The notes below the pieces were generated by a model, which did no database searches, was not told the origin of the DNA, and saw only the letters and a program-made list of their open reading frames with translations. A stretch of DNA of 42,800 nt from DAOMFM01 sp035429825 (GTDB taxonomy: Bacteria; Acidobacteriota; Blastocatellia; UBA7656; JADIYM01): the NCBI GenBank assembly GCA_044224215.1, contig JBGAKX010000023.1, positions 1 to 42,800 on the forward strand, read 5' to 3'. The position numbers were made by a program, and so were the translations under genes. Below, one piece after another: positions 33,803 through 40,780 of the stretch (positions are counted from its first letter, which is position 1; every line of letters starts with the position of its first letter).

Positions 33803-35305
33803 ATGACCACAAACGTCGGTCTCGGCAACGAAGCGGGCATAGACGATGTGCGACCGCGTGTCTTTGTGACGGGCGCGACCGGCTATGTTGGCGGCCGTCT
33901 GGTGACGCGGCTGCTCGAGGCCGGGTACCCGATCCGCTGCCTCGCTCGCGAGCCTCGAAAGCTCGCCGACCGGCCATGGGCCTCCGATCCGCGTGTCGAA
34001 CTGGTTGGCGGCGACTTGTCGGATGTCGCGGAAACGGCACGGGCGATGCGGGGCTGCGGACCTGCGTTCTACCTTGTTCATTCGATGCTCTCACACGGGT
34101 CGGACTACGCTTCGGCGGACCGCAAACTGGCGAGTTGCTTTGCCGAAGCTGCCGAGGTCGCCGAACTCGAACGCGTCGTCTACCTCGGCGGGCTGGGAAG
34201 CTCGGGAGATGCGCTCTCCGAGCATCTTGCGTCCCGTCGCGAGGTCGAGCGGATCCTGGAGTCATATCGAACACCAGTCACGGTCCTTCGCGCGGGGATG
34301 ATCATCGGCTCGGGGTCAGCGTCGTTCGAGATTCTTCGGTACCTGACCGAGCGGCTCCCGGTGATGATCACTCCCAGATGGGTCCACACCGAGTCACAGC
34401 CGATCGCGATCCGGAACGTCCTGAACTATTTGGTGATGTGCCTCGAAACACCCGAGACGACCGGGCGCACACTTGATATCGGTGGTGCCGACGTTTTGCG
34501 TTATGTCGATCTGTTGCAGATCATGGCCGAAGAGCTCGGCTTGCGCCGGCGCATCGTTGTTCCGGTGCCGTTCTTCACGCCCAAGCTCAGCTCACTTTGG
34601 ATCCAGCTCGTCACGCCTCTCTCAAACGACATTGGCGTACCGCTGGCCGAGGGATTGCGTAACCGCGTTGTCGCAGACGACGCGGAGGCGCGCCGTCTGA
34701 TGCCGCAGCAGCTGTTGTCGGCGCGTGAGGCCATTCACCGCGCGCTGCGGCTTGCGGCGATGAATCAGGTCGAAACCGTCTGGTCGGCGTCGGGGGTCGT
34801 GCCTGGGGATCCGGACTGGGCCGGGGGAACCGTTTTCGTCGACCGGCGCGAGGTTGTTGTGAACGCGTCGCCGGACGTGGTGTTCGGCGCGATCGGAAAG
34901 ATCGGCGGCGGCCATGGTTGGTACTCGGCGGACTTTCTATGGCACGTCCGCGGATGGATCGATCGACTCGTCGGCGGACCCGGCCTCAGGCGTGGTCGGC
35001 GGAATTCCGAGAGTCTCTATTACGGCGAGGCAGTGGACTTCTGGCGAGTCACGGCCGTAGAGCCGAACAGGAGGCTGGCGCTCAGGGCAGAGATGAAGCT
35101 GCCGGGTGACGCCCTGCTCGAATTCACTATTGAGCAAGAAGGGGAATCCCGGGCGAGACTCGTCCAAACCGCGCGCTTTCGCCCGCGTGGGCTTGCGGGC
35201 CTCGTGTACTGGTACGCTGTGCTCCCACTGCACAACATCGTGTTTCCGGGAATGCTGCGAGGTATCAGGCGCGAGGCGGAACGCCAAGCCGGGACAGCCG
35301 ACTAG
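33803..35305 (+). CDS. SDR-type NAD(P)-binding protein fused to DUF2867
   Basis: This 500-residue protein has an extended-SDR-like Rossmann domain (FVTGATGYVGG, residues 21-31, then LSDVAETARAM and VYLGGLGSSGDALSEHL, about residues 20-290), followed by a DUF2867/SRPBCC-like domain (HGWYSADFLWHVRGWIDRLVG onward, about 365-495). The architecture is known from many bacteria; the enzyme may act on quinones or lipids, but substrate data are lacking. The SDR Tyr-x3-Lys catalytic pair is not obvious, typical of atypical SDRs. No signal peptide is seen. Confidence 0.85.
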   Translation: MTTNVGLGNEAGIDDVRPRVFVTGATGYVGGRLVTRLLEAGYPIRCLAREPRKLADRPWASDPRVELVGGDLSDVAETARAMRGCGPAFYLVHSMLSHGSDYASADRKLASCFAEAAEVAELERVVYLGGLGSSGDALSEHLASRREVERILESYRTPVTVLRAGMIIGSGSASFEILRYLTERLPVMITPRWVHTESQPIAIRNVLNYLVMCLETPETTGRTLDIGGADVLRYVDLLQIMAEELGLRRRIVVPVPFFTPKLSSLWIQLVTPLSNDIGVPLAEGLRNRVVADDAEARRLMPQQLLSAREAIHRALRLAAMNQVETVWSASGVVPGDPDWAGGTVFVDRREVVVNASPDVVFGAIGKIGGGHGWYSADFLWHVRGWIDRLVGGPGLRRGRRNSESLYYGEAVDFWRVTAVEPNRRLALRAEMKLPGDALLEFTIEQEGESRARLVQTARFRPRGLAGLVYWYAVLPLHNIVFPGMLRGIRREAERQAGTAD

Positions 35306-35451
35306 CCACACCCCGGTCGTGTCGTGGCCCGACGAGATGTCGACCGGAGCAAAGAATGTAGTTCCGGGCATGCAACGCGCCGCGCCGCGCAACATCCTAT
35401 GAACTCCCAACAGAGCGTTGGCGTTTGTTCCGGTATGCCCCGGCAGGCCGG

Positions 35452-35460
35452 TGCTAGAAT
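35452..35460 (+). promoter_or_regulatory. Extended -10 promoter for the small membrane protein
   Basis: TGCTAGAAT (35452-35460) is TG-n-TAGAAT, one mismatch from the extended -10 consensus, and lies 25 bp before the TTG at 35486. No -35 box is obvious, as expected for extended -10 promoters. Confidence 0.45.
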
Positions 35461-35485
35461 GATTCCGAAGCCCGGAGGTGATGAA

Positions 35486-35842
35486 TTGGCCTTGGATCGT
35501 TTGGTTGGTCGCACGCCGTGGGACAAGACCCGTTTTGTCCTGAGCGTCTGTATGGATCTCATTGGCAGTAGCAGCTATCTCGGCTACCTGCTCGGCCCGG
35601 GCGCCGTGGCGTCCGAGGGGAGCGACGTGATCTTTGCTCCCATTCAGATGCTCTACCTGCTCCTTATCTATCATCGCTGGGATACGCTTCCCGCAATGCT
35701 GATCGGCGGGCTCGAGGAATTGATGCCCGGAACCGACGCGCTCCCGACGTGCACGCTCTACCACATCTACGCGATGCGGAAGATGTACGGCGAAGAGCAG
35801 CACGCGTTGCCGGCCGCGCCCGACGGCGTCACCGCGCAGTAG
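35486..35842 (+). CDS. Small membrane protein of unknown function
   Basis: This 118-residue protein has two hydrophobic segments (FVLSVCMDLIGSSSYLGYLLGPG and VIFAPIQMLYLLLIY) and a C-terminal region with Cys and His residues (TCTLYHIYAMRKMYGEE). I recognise no family. It starts at TTG 35486 after GGAGGTGATGAA; longer in-frame starts upstream lack a ribosome site. Only four bases separate it from the truncated haemoglobin gene, so it may support haem-globin function at the membrane (inference). Confidence 0.6.
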   Translation: MALDRLVGRTPWDKTRFVLSVCMDLIGSSSYLGYLLGPGAVASEGSDVIFAPIQMLYLLLIYHRWDTLPAMLIGGLEELMPGTDALPTCTLYHIYAMRKMYGEEQHALPAAPDGVTAQ

Positions 35843-35846
35843 CCGC

Positions 35847-36242
35847 GTGCAGACGCCTCAGCCGCCGTACGAACTCATCGGGGGCGCGGAACCACTCCGC
35901 GCCCTCGTCGAGCGTTTCTACGACCTGATGGAGACACAGGACGAATTCGCCGGAATCCGCGCGCTCCATCCGCCGAGCACCGCCGGTTCCCGCGAGAAGC
36001 TGTTCATGTTTCTTTCCGGCTGGACGGGCGGTCCCCCGCTCTATGTCGAGCGATACGGACACCCGAGGCTGCGAGCGCGCCACCTTCCCTTTCCGATCGG
36101 CGTATCGGAGCGCGACCAGTGGCTGAAATGCATGTCCCAGGCGATGGCCGACACCCAGCTCGACGAGGGCGTCCGGCGCCACCTGGCTCACGCGTTTGCC
36201 AAGACGGCCGATTTCATGCGCAATCAGGCCGAGTCTGTATGA
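35847..36242 (+). CDS. Group II truncated haemoglobin
   Basis: This 131-residue globin has group II features: Tyr25 at the B10 position (ERFYDLM), proximal His79 at F8 in RARHLPFPIG, and Trp92 at G8 in SERDQWLKCM. Group II truncated globins bind O2 and NO tightly and often take part in NO detoxification or redox chemistry. GTG 35847 follows the membrane-protein stop by four bases, indicating an operon. Length and motifs are typical of the family. Confidence 0.92.
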   Translation: MQTPQPPYELIGGAEPLRALVERFYDLMETQDEFAGIRALHPPSTAGSREKLFMFLSGWTGGPPLYVERYGHPRLRARHLPFPIGVSERDQWLKCMSQAMADTQLDEGVRRHLAHAFAKTADFMRNQAESV

Positions 36243-36343
36243 TATTGTTGATTGTAAATCGTTAGCGTGCCAGCCTTCCCCCTCACGTTTTAATATTTCA
36301 CATTGTCGAATGTTGCCCCTCAGCATGCGGCTCTGAAAAATAC

Positions 36344-36368
36344 TTGACCGATCATTCCAGAATATGCT
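36344..36368. promoter_or_regulatory. Promoter/operator region of the TetR gene
   Basis: TTGACCGATCATTCC at 36344-36358 resembles TetR-family operators built around TTGACCGATC, and TATGCT follows at 36363. The -35/-10 spacing is irregular, so this may be the operator rather than the promoter core. It lies 28-52 bp upstream of the TetR start. Confidence 0.4.
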
Positions 36369-36395
36369 ACCTTCCCCAATCCCGAAGGAGGGGTG

Positions 36396-36980
36396 ATGGG
36401 CCGCAAACGAGAATTCGATCCTGACGCGGTGCTCGACCGGGCGATCGAGACGTTCTGGTCGCGTGGCTACGAAGCCACGTCCGTCCAGGACCTCGTCGAC
36501 GAGATGGGCATCAACCGCGGCAGCCTCTATGACACGTTTGGCGACAAGCACACCCTCTTTCTCGCCGCAATCGACCGGTACTACGACACGGTGTTGTCGT
36601 GCACGCTCAGGTTTCTGAATGCCCCGATTCCGGCGCGGGAGGCGATCGAGATGGCGATCCGCAACAACGGCGTCTGTGCCGGCGCGGACGCCGAGCGGCG
36701 AGGGTGTCTGATGACCAATTCGGCGGTCGAACTGGCGCCGCATTGCGTCGAGACGGCCGCGAGGGTCGCAAGCTACTACAGGCGAACCGAGGACGCGTTC
36801 GAAGCGGCGATCCGTCGCGCCCGTAGCGAAGGCGGCGTCACGAGTCCGCTCGCGGACCGCGCGCTCGCCCAGTTCATAACATGCTGCCTGCAGGGACTCG
36901 TGGTGATCTCAAAGGTCGACGCGGATCCCGGGAAGCTCAACGACATCGTCGAGACGCTTGTGTCGACGCTCGACGGCTGA
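36396..36980 (+). CDS. TetR/AcrR-family repressor
   Basis: This 194-residue regulator has an N-terminal helix-turn-helix (AIETFWSRGYEATSVQDLVDE and GINRGSLYDTFGDKHTLFL, residues about 12-55) and a C-terminal ligand domain containing the GCLMTNSAVELAPH motif seen in a common TetR subgroup. GTG 36393 and ATG 36396 follow GGAGG; ATG is preferred. The TTGACCGATC-type operator in front predicts autorepression. The neighbouring thioredoxin lies downstream but has its own spacing; a direct target is not clear. Confidence 0.9.
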   Translation: MGRKREFDPDAVLDRAIETFWSRGYEATSVQDLVDEMGINRGSLYDTFGDKHTLFLAAIDRYYDTVLSCTLRFLNAPIPAREAIEMAIRNNGVCAGADAERRGCLMTNSAVELAPHCVETAARVASYYRRTEDAFEAAIRRARSEGGVTSPLADRALAQFITCCLQGLVVISKVDADPGKLNDIVETLVSTLDG

Positions 36981-37036
36981 CACCGGGTGTCAGAACGGAA
37001 TATCGACATAGCTGATACAGAACAACGGAGGGACAC

Positions 37037-37384
37037 ATGGCGGACAACGCAAAGTACATCACATTGACCGACGACAATTTCGAGTCGGAGGTCGTCAACA
37101 GCACACAGCCGGTCCTGGTCGACTTCTGGGCGACCTGGTGCGGCCCCTGTCGCGCGATCGCGCCGACCATCGAGGAGCTCGCGGCCGAATTCGACGGACG
37201 CGTGAAGATCGGCAAGCTGGACGTCGACGAGAACGGAGCGACGGCGAGCAGGTTCAACGTGCGCTCGATCCCGACGCTGCTGTTCTTCCAGAACGGCAAG
37301 GTCGTCGACCAGATCGTCGGCTCCGCGCCGAAACCGGCGCTCGAGGCGCGGCTCAACGCGGTTCTCGAAGCCGCGACGGCCTGA
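37037..37384 (+). CDS. trxA: Thioredoxin
   Basis: This 115-residue thioredoxin has the classic active site WATWCGPCRA, with Cys35 and Cys38, the cis-proline segment (RSIPTLLFF), and a standard length. It reduces protein disulphides and feeds peroxidases such as AhpD/CMD partners and methionine sulfoxide reductases. ATG 37037 follows GGAGG. A strong hairpin follows. The DedA-rhodanese fusion downstream is another thiol/sulfur protein, and the two may be functionally linked. Confidence 0.95.
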   Translation: MADNAKYITLTDDNFESEVVNSTQPVLVDFWATWCGPCRAIAPTIEELAAEFDGRVKIGKLDVDENGATASRFNVRSIPTLLFFQNGKVVDQIVGSAPKPALEARLNAVLEAATA

Positions 37385-37412
37385 GGCCTCGCACGGCGTT
37401 GGCCACCACGTG

Positions 37413-37449
37413 CCGCGACCCGTACCGCCACGGCGGCCACGGGTCGCGG
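37413..37449 (+). terminator. Rho-independent-like terminator after thioredoxin
   Basis: CCGCGACCCGT (37413-37423) pairs with ACGGGTCGCGG (37439-37449), 11 bp, and TCTTGATCATT follows. Confidence 0.7.
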
Positions 37450-37498
37450 TCTTGATCATTCCCAGCACGTCCGCGGGACGCATAGGACGTAACCGGCG

Positions 37499-38428
37499 AT
37501 GAACGAGACCACCGAGTTCCTTGTGCGACACGGGTACCTGCTGCTCTTTGGCATGGTACTGGCCGAGCAGATGGGGCTGCCGCTGCCGGCCATTCCGCTG
37601 CTGCTGGCCGCCGGCGCGCTGTCCGGCACGGGACGACTCAACCTCGGCGTCTCGGTCGGGCTCGCGGTCGTCGCGGCGCTCGCGGGCGACGTGACGTGGT
37701 ACTACATCGGCAAGATCAAGGGCGGGAGGGTCCTCTCGTTTCTGTGCCGGATCTCGCTCGAGCCGGATACGTGCGTCCGCAAGACTGAAGAGACCTTTGC
37801 GAAGCGCGGCGCCAAGACGCTCGTCACGGCCAAGTTCGTTCCAGGCCTGTCGACGATTGCTCCGCCACTGGCCGGCATGTTCGGGATGCGGCTCGGCCGG
37901 TTCATTGCCTACGACACGCTCGGAACGCTGCTGTGGGTCCTCGCCTACATCATGACGGGGTACATCTTTGCGGACCAGATCGAGGCGGCCACCGAATACG
38001 CGCTCCAGTTCGGGTCGTGGCTGTTTGCGTTCGTGCTCGCCGCGCTGGCCGGATACCTCGGCTGGAAGTACTACCAGCGGCAGCGCTTCATCGCAAAGCT
38101 GCGCGTCGACCGCATCCAGCCCGAGGAGTTGAAGCGCCGGCTCGATGCCGGCGAGGACGTGGTCGTCGTGGACCTGAGGCACTCGATGGAATTCGAGGCG
38201 GAGCCGCGAACGATCCCCGGCGCCCTGCGCATGACGACCGAGGAGGTCGAGGCGCGGCACGACGAAATCCCGCGCGACCGGGAGATCGTGCTGTACTGCA
38301 CCTGACCGAACGAAGCCTCGAGCGCCCGTGTGGCGCTCCTCCTCAAGCGACAGGGAATCACGCGCGTTCGTCCGCTCGCCGGTGGCTTCGAGATGTGGCG
38401 CAGCCTGGACTACCCGCTGGTGGGGTAG
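37499..38428 (+). CDS. DedA-rhodanese fusion with in-frame UGA (candidate selenocysteine)
   Basis: The first part (about residues 1-205) is a DedA/SNARE-associated membrane protein with several helices and the GLSTIAPPLAGMFGMRLGRF signature. The C-terminal part is a cytoplasmic rhodanese domain. At codon 269 the frame meets TGA (38303-38305) in the context IVLYCT-UGA-PNEASSARVALLLKR. Homologues that I recall have Cys at this place (YC-S/T-CPNEA), so the catalytic Cys267 would be followed by a second redox residue. The same frame continues for 40 codons of clear rhodanese sequence (VRPLAGGFEMWRSLDYPLVG) to TAG at 38426. With UGA read as selenocysteine the product has 309 residues. Otherwise it is a truncated DedA protein lacking the end of its rhodanese domain. 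Confidence 0.7.
38320..38338 (+). promoter_or_regulatory. Candidate bacterial SECIS hairpin
   Basis: GAGCGCC (38320-38326) pairs perfectly with GGCGCTC (38332-38338) around the 5-nt loop CGUGU. The stem begins 14 nt after the UGA, and the loop lies 21 nt after it, with a G at its second position. Bacterial SECIS elements follow this pattern (apical loop about 16-37 nt after UGA, G in the first two loop bases). GC-rich DNA makes hairpins easily, so this is support, not proof. Confidence 0.5.
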
Positions 38429-38437
38429 TCGCCTGAC

Positions 38438-38523
38438 GCAGAGCCGATCGCGTGAGCGATCGGTGGAGTCTGTCGTTGCGCGCCTCGTGCGGTTCCCCCG
38501 ATCCCTGACGGGATCGGCTCTGC
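38438..38523. repeat. REP-like element, copy 1
   Basis: Bounded by GCAGAGCCGATC (38438-38449) and its exact complement GATCGGCTCTGC (38512-38523). It contains hairpins CCGATCGC-GTGA-GCGATCGG and CCGATCCC-TGAC-GGGATCGG. Bases 38452-38523 are repeated at 38548-38619. Confidence 0.75.
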
Positions 38524-38547
38524 ATTCTCGACCGCATTGTCTATCTG

Positions 38548-38619
38548 GTGAGCGATCGGTGGAGTCTGTCGTTGCGCGCCCCGTGCAGTTCCCCCGATCC
38601 CTGACGGGATCGGCTCTGC
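38548..38619. repeat. REP-like element, copy 2 (72-bp direct repeat)
   Basis: Identical to 38452-38523 except for two substitutions (T to C and G to A). The spacer between copies is 24 bp. It includes the CCGATCCC-TGAC-GGGATCGG hairpin but lacks the leading GCAGAGCCGATC arm. Confidence 0.8.
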
Positions 38620-38665
38620 GGCGAACGATTCGTACACACCATATCGTATGCCCCCACCGGAAACC

Positions 38666-38683
38666 GTCGTGCGGAAACACGAC
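38666..38683. promoter_or_regulatory. Inverted repeat upstream of the sigma54 promoter at 38723
   Basis: GTCGTG (38666-38671) and CACGAC (38678-38683) with a 6-bp spacer lie about 45 bp before the -24 element. It may be an enhancer site; its TCGTG/CACGA half-sites echo those upstream of the sigma54 regulator gene near 2720. Confidence 0.35.
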
Positions 38684-38722
38684 AATCTCCATGAAATCGC
38701 CTATTTACGGGCGCTTTTTGTC

Positions 38723-38738
38723 TGGCACGGTCATTGCA
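38723..38738 (+). promoter_or_regulatory. Consensus sigma54 promoter of the Gly/Asn/Tyr-rich gene
   Basis: TGGCACG-GTCA-TTGCA is a perfect match to the -24/-12 consensus. It lies 51 bp before ATG 38790. Confidence 0.85.
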
Positions 38739-38789
38739 CTGAGTGACGCCGGTTAGAGATTCCGTCTCACCAAAAGGAGACCGCAGACA

Positions 38790-39623
38790 ATGATGTTCAC
38801 AACCTACTCGCTGTTCGGACGGGCCGCGCGGACAACCGCAGCCGGCTTCGTTTTGCTTTCGGCACTTGTCGCCGGATCGGCGTCGGCCTCGGCGCAGGCA
38901 CGCGTTGACAATGGCAGACATCTCGGCTGGGACAAGAACGGCAAGGCCGCACAGAAGGCCGAGCGCAAGGCCGAGAAGCAGGCCGCGCGCCAGTTTCAGC
39001 GGCCGACCACGGTCGTTGTGACCCCGAATGGCCAGGTTGTGGACCGGTCGCGCGTTCGCGTCGCGGCCCCGACACCCCGAGCGCCCTACTACGGGAACAA
39101 CGGCAACAACCGTAACAACAACTATCGTTACAACAACCAGTACCCGACCACCGGCTGGAGCGGACCGATCATCTATGACGGATCCACCGGCCGGATCTAC
39201 CGCCAGAACAACGGCTCGCGATGCGAGTATCCGTCCTACGGCAACTACGGGAACGGCAACTACGGTTACGGCAACAACGGCTACGGCTACAACAACGGTT
39301 ACGGCTACAACAACGCCAGCTACGGCTACGGCTATCCGTACTACAACAACGGGCGCGGCGACCTGTCGTCGAACGAAGTCGCCGAGCGTGCGCGCCAGAG
39401 CGGCTACAATTCGGGATTCCAGCGCGGCGCCTACGACGCAGCGCAGGGCAACCACCCGAACCCGCAGGGTCACGGCGCCTTCCAGTTCGGCTTCGACGGG
39501 TTTGATCCGTCGTGGGGCTCGGCGCAGACCTACCAGCAGACGTACCGCCAGTACTTCATCCAGGGGTACAACGACGGCTTCCGCCGCAACCAGTACAACA
39601 CCCAGTACCGCCGCCGGTACTAG
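38790..39623 (+). CDS. Secreted Gly/Asn/Tyr-rich protein
   Basis: This 277-residue exported protein has a signal peptide (residues about 10-36, ending ASASAQ), a short Lys/Ala/Glu-rich helix (KNGKAAQKAERKAEKQAA), and then a low-complexity core of Tyr-Gly-Asn repeats (about residues 100-190). The C-terminal part has two similar blocks, SGYNSGFQRGAYDAAQG and QGYNDGFRRNQY. The tyrosine-rich composition suggests a surface or matrix protein that may self-assemble. AAAAGGAG precedes the ATG pair at 38790/38793. A perfect sigma54 promoter drives it, so it depends on an activator and probably on a specific environmental signal. Confidence 0.75.
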   Translation: MMFTTYSLFGRAARTTAAGFVLLSALVAGSASASAQARVDNGRHLGWDKNGKAAQKAERKAEKQAARQFQRPTTVVVTPNGQVVDRSRVRVAAPTPRAPYYGNNGNNRNNNYRYNNQYPTTGWSGPIIYDGSTGRIYRQNNGSRCEYPSYGNYGNGNYGYGNNGYGYNNGYGYNNASYGYGYPYYNNGRGDLSSNEVAERARQSGYNSGFQRGAYDAAQGNHPNPQGHGAFQFGFDGFDPSWGSAQTYQQTYRQYFIQGYNDGFRRNQYNTQYRRRY

Positions 39624-39634
39624 GACAACACTCC

Positions 39635-39670
39635 CTCACCCGAACAGCCCAAGCTGGCCGTTCGGGTGAG
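39635..39670. terminator. Bidirectional terminator overlapping the radical SAM gene end
   Basis: CTCACCCGAAC (39635-39645) pairs with GTTCGGGTGAG (39660-39670), 11 bp with a 14-nt loop. It lies 12 bp after the plus-strand gene's stop and includes the last codons of the convergent radical SAM gene. Confidence 0.6.
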
Positions 39671-40709
39671 GCCGGCGAAAGGCCTGGATCGAGAGCTGAG
39701 GATACTCGGCGCCGATCCGGGCCTTTTTGCGTGCCATCTTGAAGAGCGCCCCGATCTGCTCGGCAAAGATCCCCTCACCCTTCATCCGGTACTTGAATCG
39801 CGAATCGTTCAACCGCCCGTCCCGCATCTCGCGAATCCGGTTCAGCACCTTCTCCTTGCGCGTCGGAACGTGCTGATCGAGCCACTGCTCGAAGAGCGGT
39901 GCGACCCCGAGCGGCAACCTCAACACGGTGTAGCCCGCGAACTGCGCGCCGGCCTCGGCCGCGGCATTGAGAATCGAAGGGATTTCGTGATCGGTCAGCC
40001 CGGCGATGATCGGCGCGACCATGACGCCGACGGGAACACCGGCGTCCGCAAGCGCCCGCACCGCGTCAAGCCGCATCTCGGCCGTCGAGGCCCTCGGCTC
40101 CATCGTCCGCTGCAGCTCCTTGTCGAGCGTCGTCACCGACAGCACCACGCACGCCGCGTTGTCGCGGGCCATGTCGGCGAGGATGTCGATGTCGCGCGCC
40201 ACGAGGTGGTTCTTGGTGATGATCGACACGGGATTTCTGAACTCGGCCAGGACCTCGAGACACGCCCGAGTGATCCCGAGCCGTCGCTCGACCGGCTGGT
40301 ACGCGTCGGTGACGCCGCTCAGCGAGAGCAGCTTCGGCTCCCACCGCGGGTTCGAAAGCTCCTTGCGCAGCAGTTCCGCCGCGTCCTCCTTGACGAACAG
40401 CTTGGTCTCGAAATCGAGCCCTGCCGACAGCCCGAGATACTCGTGATACGGCCGCGCATAGCAGTAGACGCACCCGTGCTCGCAGCCGCGATACGGGTTG
40501 ATGCTCGCGTCAAAGCCGACGTCCGGGCTGTCGTTCGTCGAGATGATCGTGCGCGACGTGTCGCGGTAGAGCTGTGTCCGAGGCGACGGCCCCTCGTCGT
40601 CCGGATCGTCCGTATCAACCGGATCCGCATAGTGGAGCCGCTCGAAACGGTTCGGCGGATTGTCGGACGCGCCGCGACCGCGAATTGCCTGTCGTGATCC
40701 TTCGGACAT
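39636..40709 (-). CDS. PA0069-family radical SAM protein (spore photoproduct lyase-like)
   Basis: This 357-residue protein binds a [4Fe-4S] cluster through Cys76, Cys80 and Cys83 in GCEHGCVYCYA and cleaves S-adenosylmethionine. The surrounding INPYRGCEHGCVYCYARPYHEY is the signature of the PA0069/SPL-like group, related to the DNA-photoproduct repair lyase but of uncertain substrate. ATG 40709 follows GGGAGCAGC. The upstream gap holds a perfect 16-bp palindrome. A YcaQ-like DNA glycosylase lies directly upstream in the same direction, so both may respond to DNA damage. Confidence 0.9.
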   Translation of the reverse strand: MSEGSRQAIRGRGASDNPPNRFERLHYADPVDTDDPDDEGPSPRTQLYRDTSRTIISTNDSPDVGFDASINPYRGCEHGCVYCYARPYHEYLGLSAGLDFETKLFVKEDAAELLRKELSNPRWEPKLLSLSGVTDAYQPVERRLGITRACLEVLAEFRNPVSIITKNHLVARDIDILADMARDNAACVVLSVTTLDKELQRTMEPRASTAEMRLDAVRALADAGVPVGVMVAPIIAGLTDHEIPSILNAAAEAGAQFAGYTVLRLPLGVAPLFEQWLDQHVPTRKEKVLNRIREMRDGRLNDSRFKYRMKGEGIFAEQIGALFKMARKKARIGAEYPQLSIQAFRRPHPNGQLGLFG

Positions 40710-40749
40710 CTGCTGCTCCCGGCACTCCGGATCGACCTGCCGCGTGTGC

Positions 40750-40779
40750 CTGATCTGGACAATTGTCCAGGTCGATCAG
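40750..40779. promoter_or_regulatory. Perfect palindromic operator between YcaQ-like and radical SAM genes
   Basis: CTGGACAATTGTCCAG (40755-40770) is a perfect 16-bp palindrome, and CTGATC (40750-40755) and GATCAG (40774-40779) flank it. It is 41 bp upstream of the radical SAM start. Its core GACAATTGTC recurs upstream of the quinone oxidoreductase gene at 6150. Confidence 0.55.
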
Positions 40780-40780
40780 T

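Noticed and set aside
38303..38305. Simple stop codon ending the DedA gene
   Set aside because: The rhodanese domain continues in the same frame for 40 codons, so an ordinary end of gene is unlikely; recoding or recent mutation is preferred.
38438..38619. Possible CRISPR array
   Set aside because: Only two repeats of 72 bp with a 24-bp spacer and no cas genes nearby; a REP-like element fits better.
38410..38685. 91-residue minus-strand ORF with repeated AEPIPSGIGGTARGAQ segments
   Set aside because: The repetition only reflects the 72-bp DNA repeat; no ribosome site or protein-like features.
36776..38692. 638-residue open frame on the minus strand
   Set aside because: Antisense to TetR, thioredoxin and DedA genes; composition is typical of a shadow frame.
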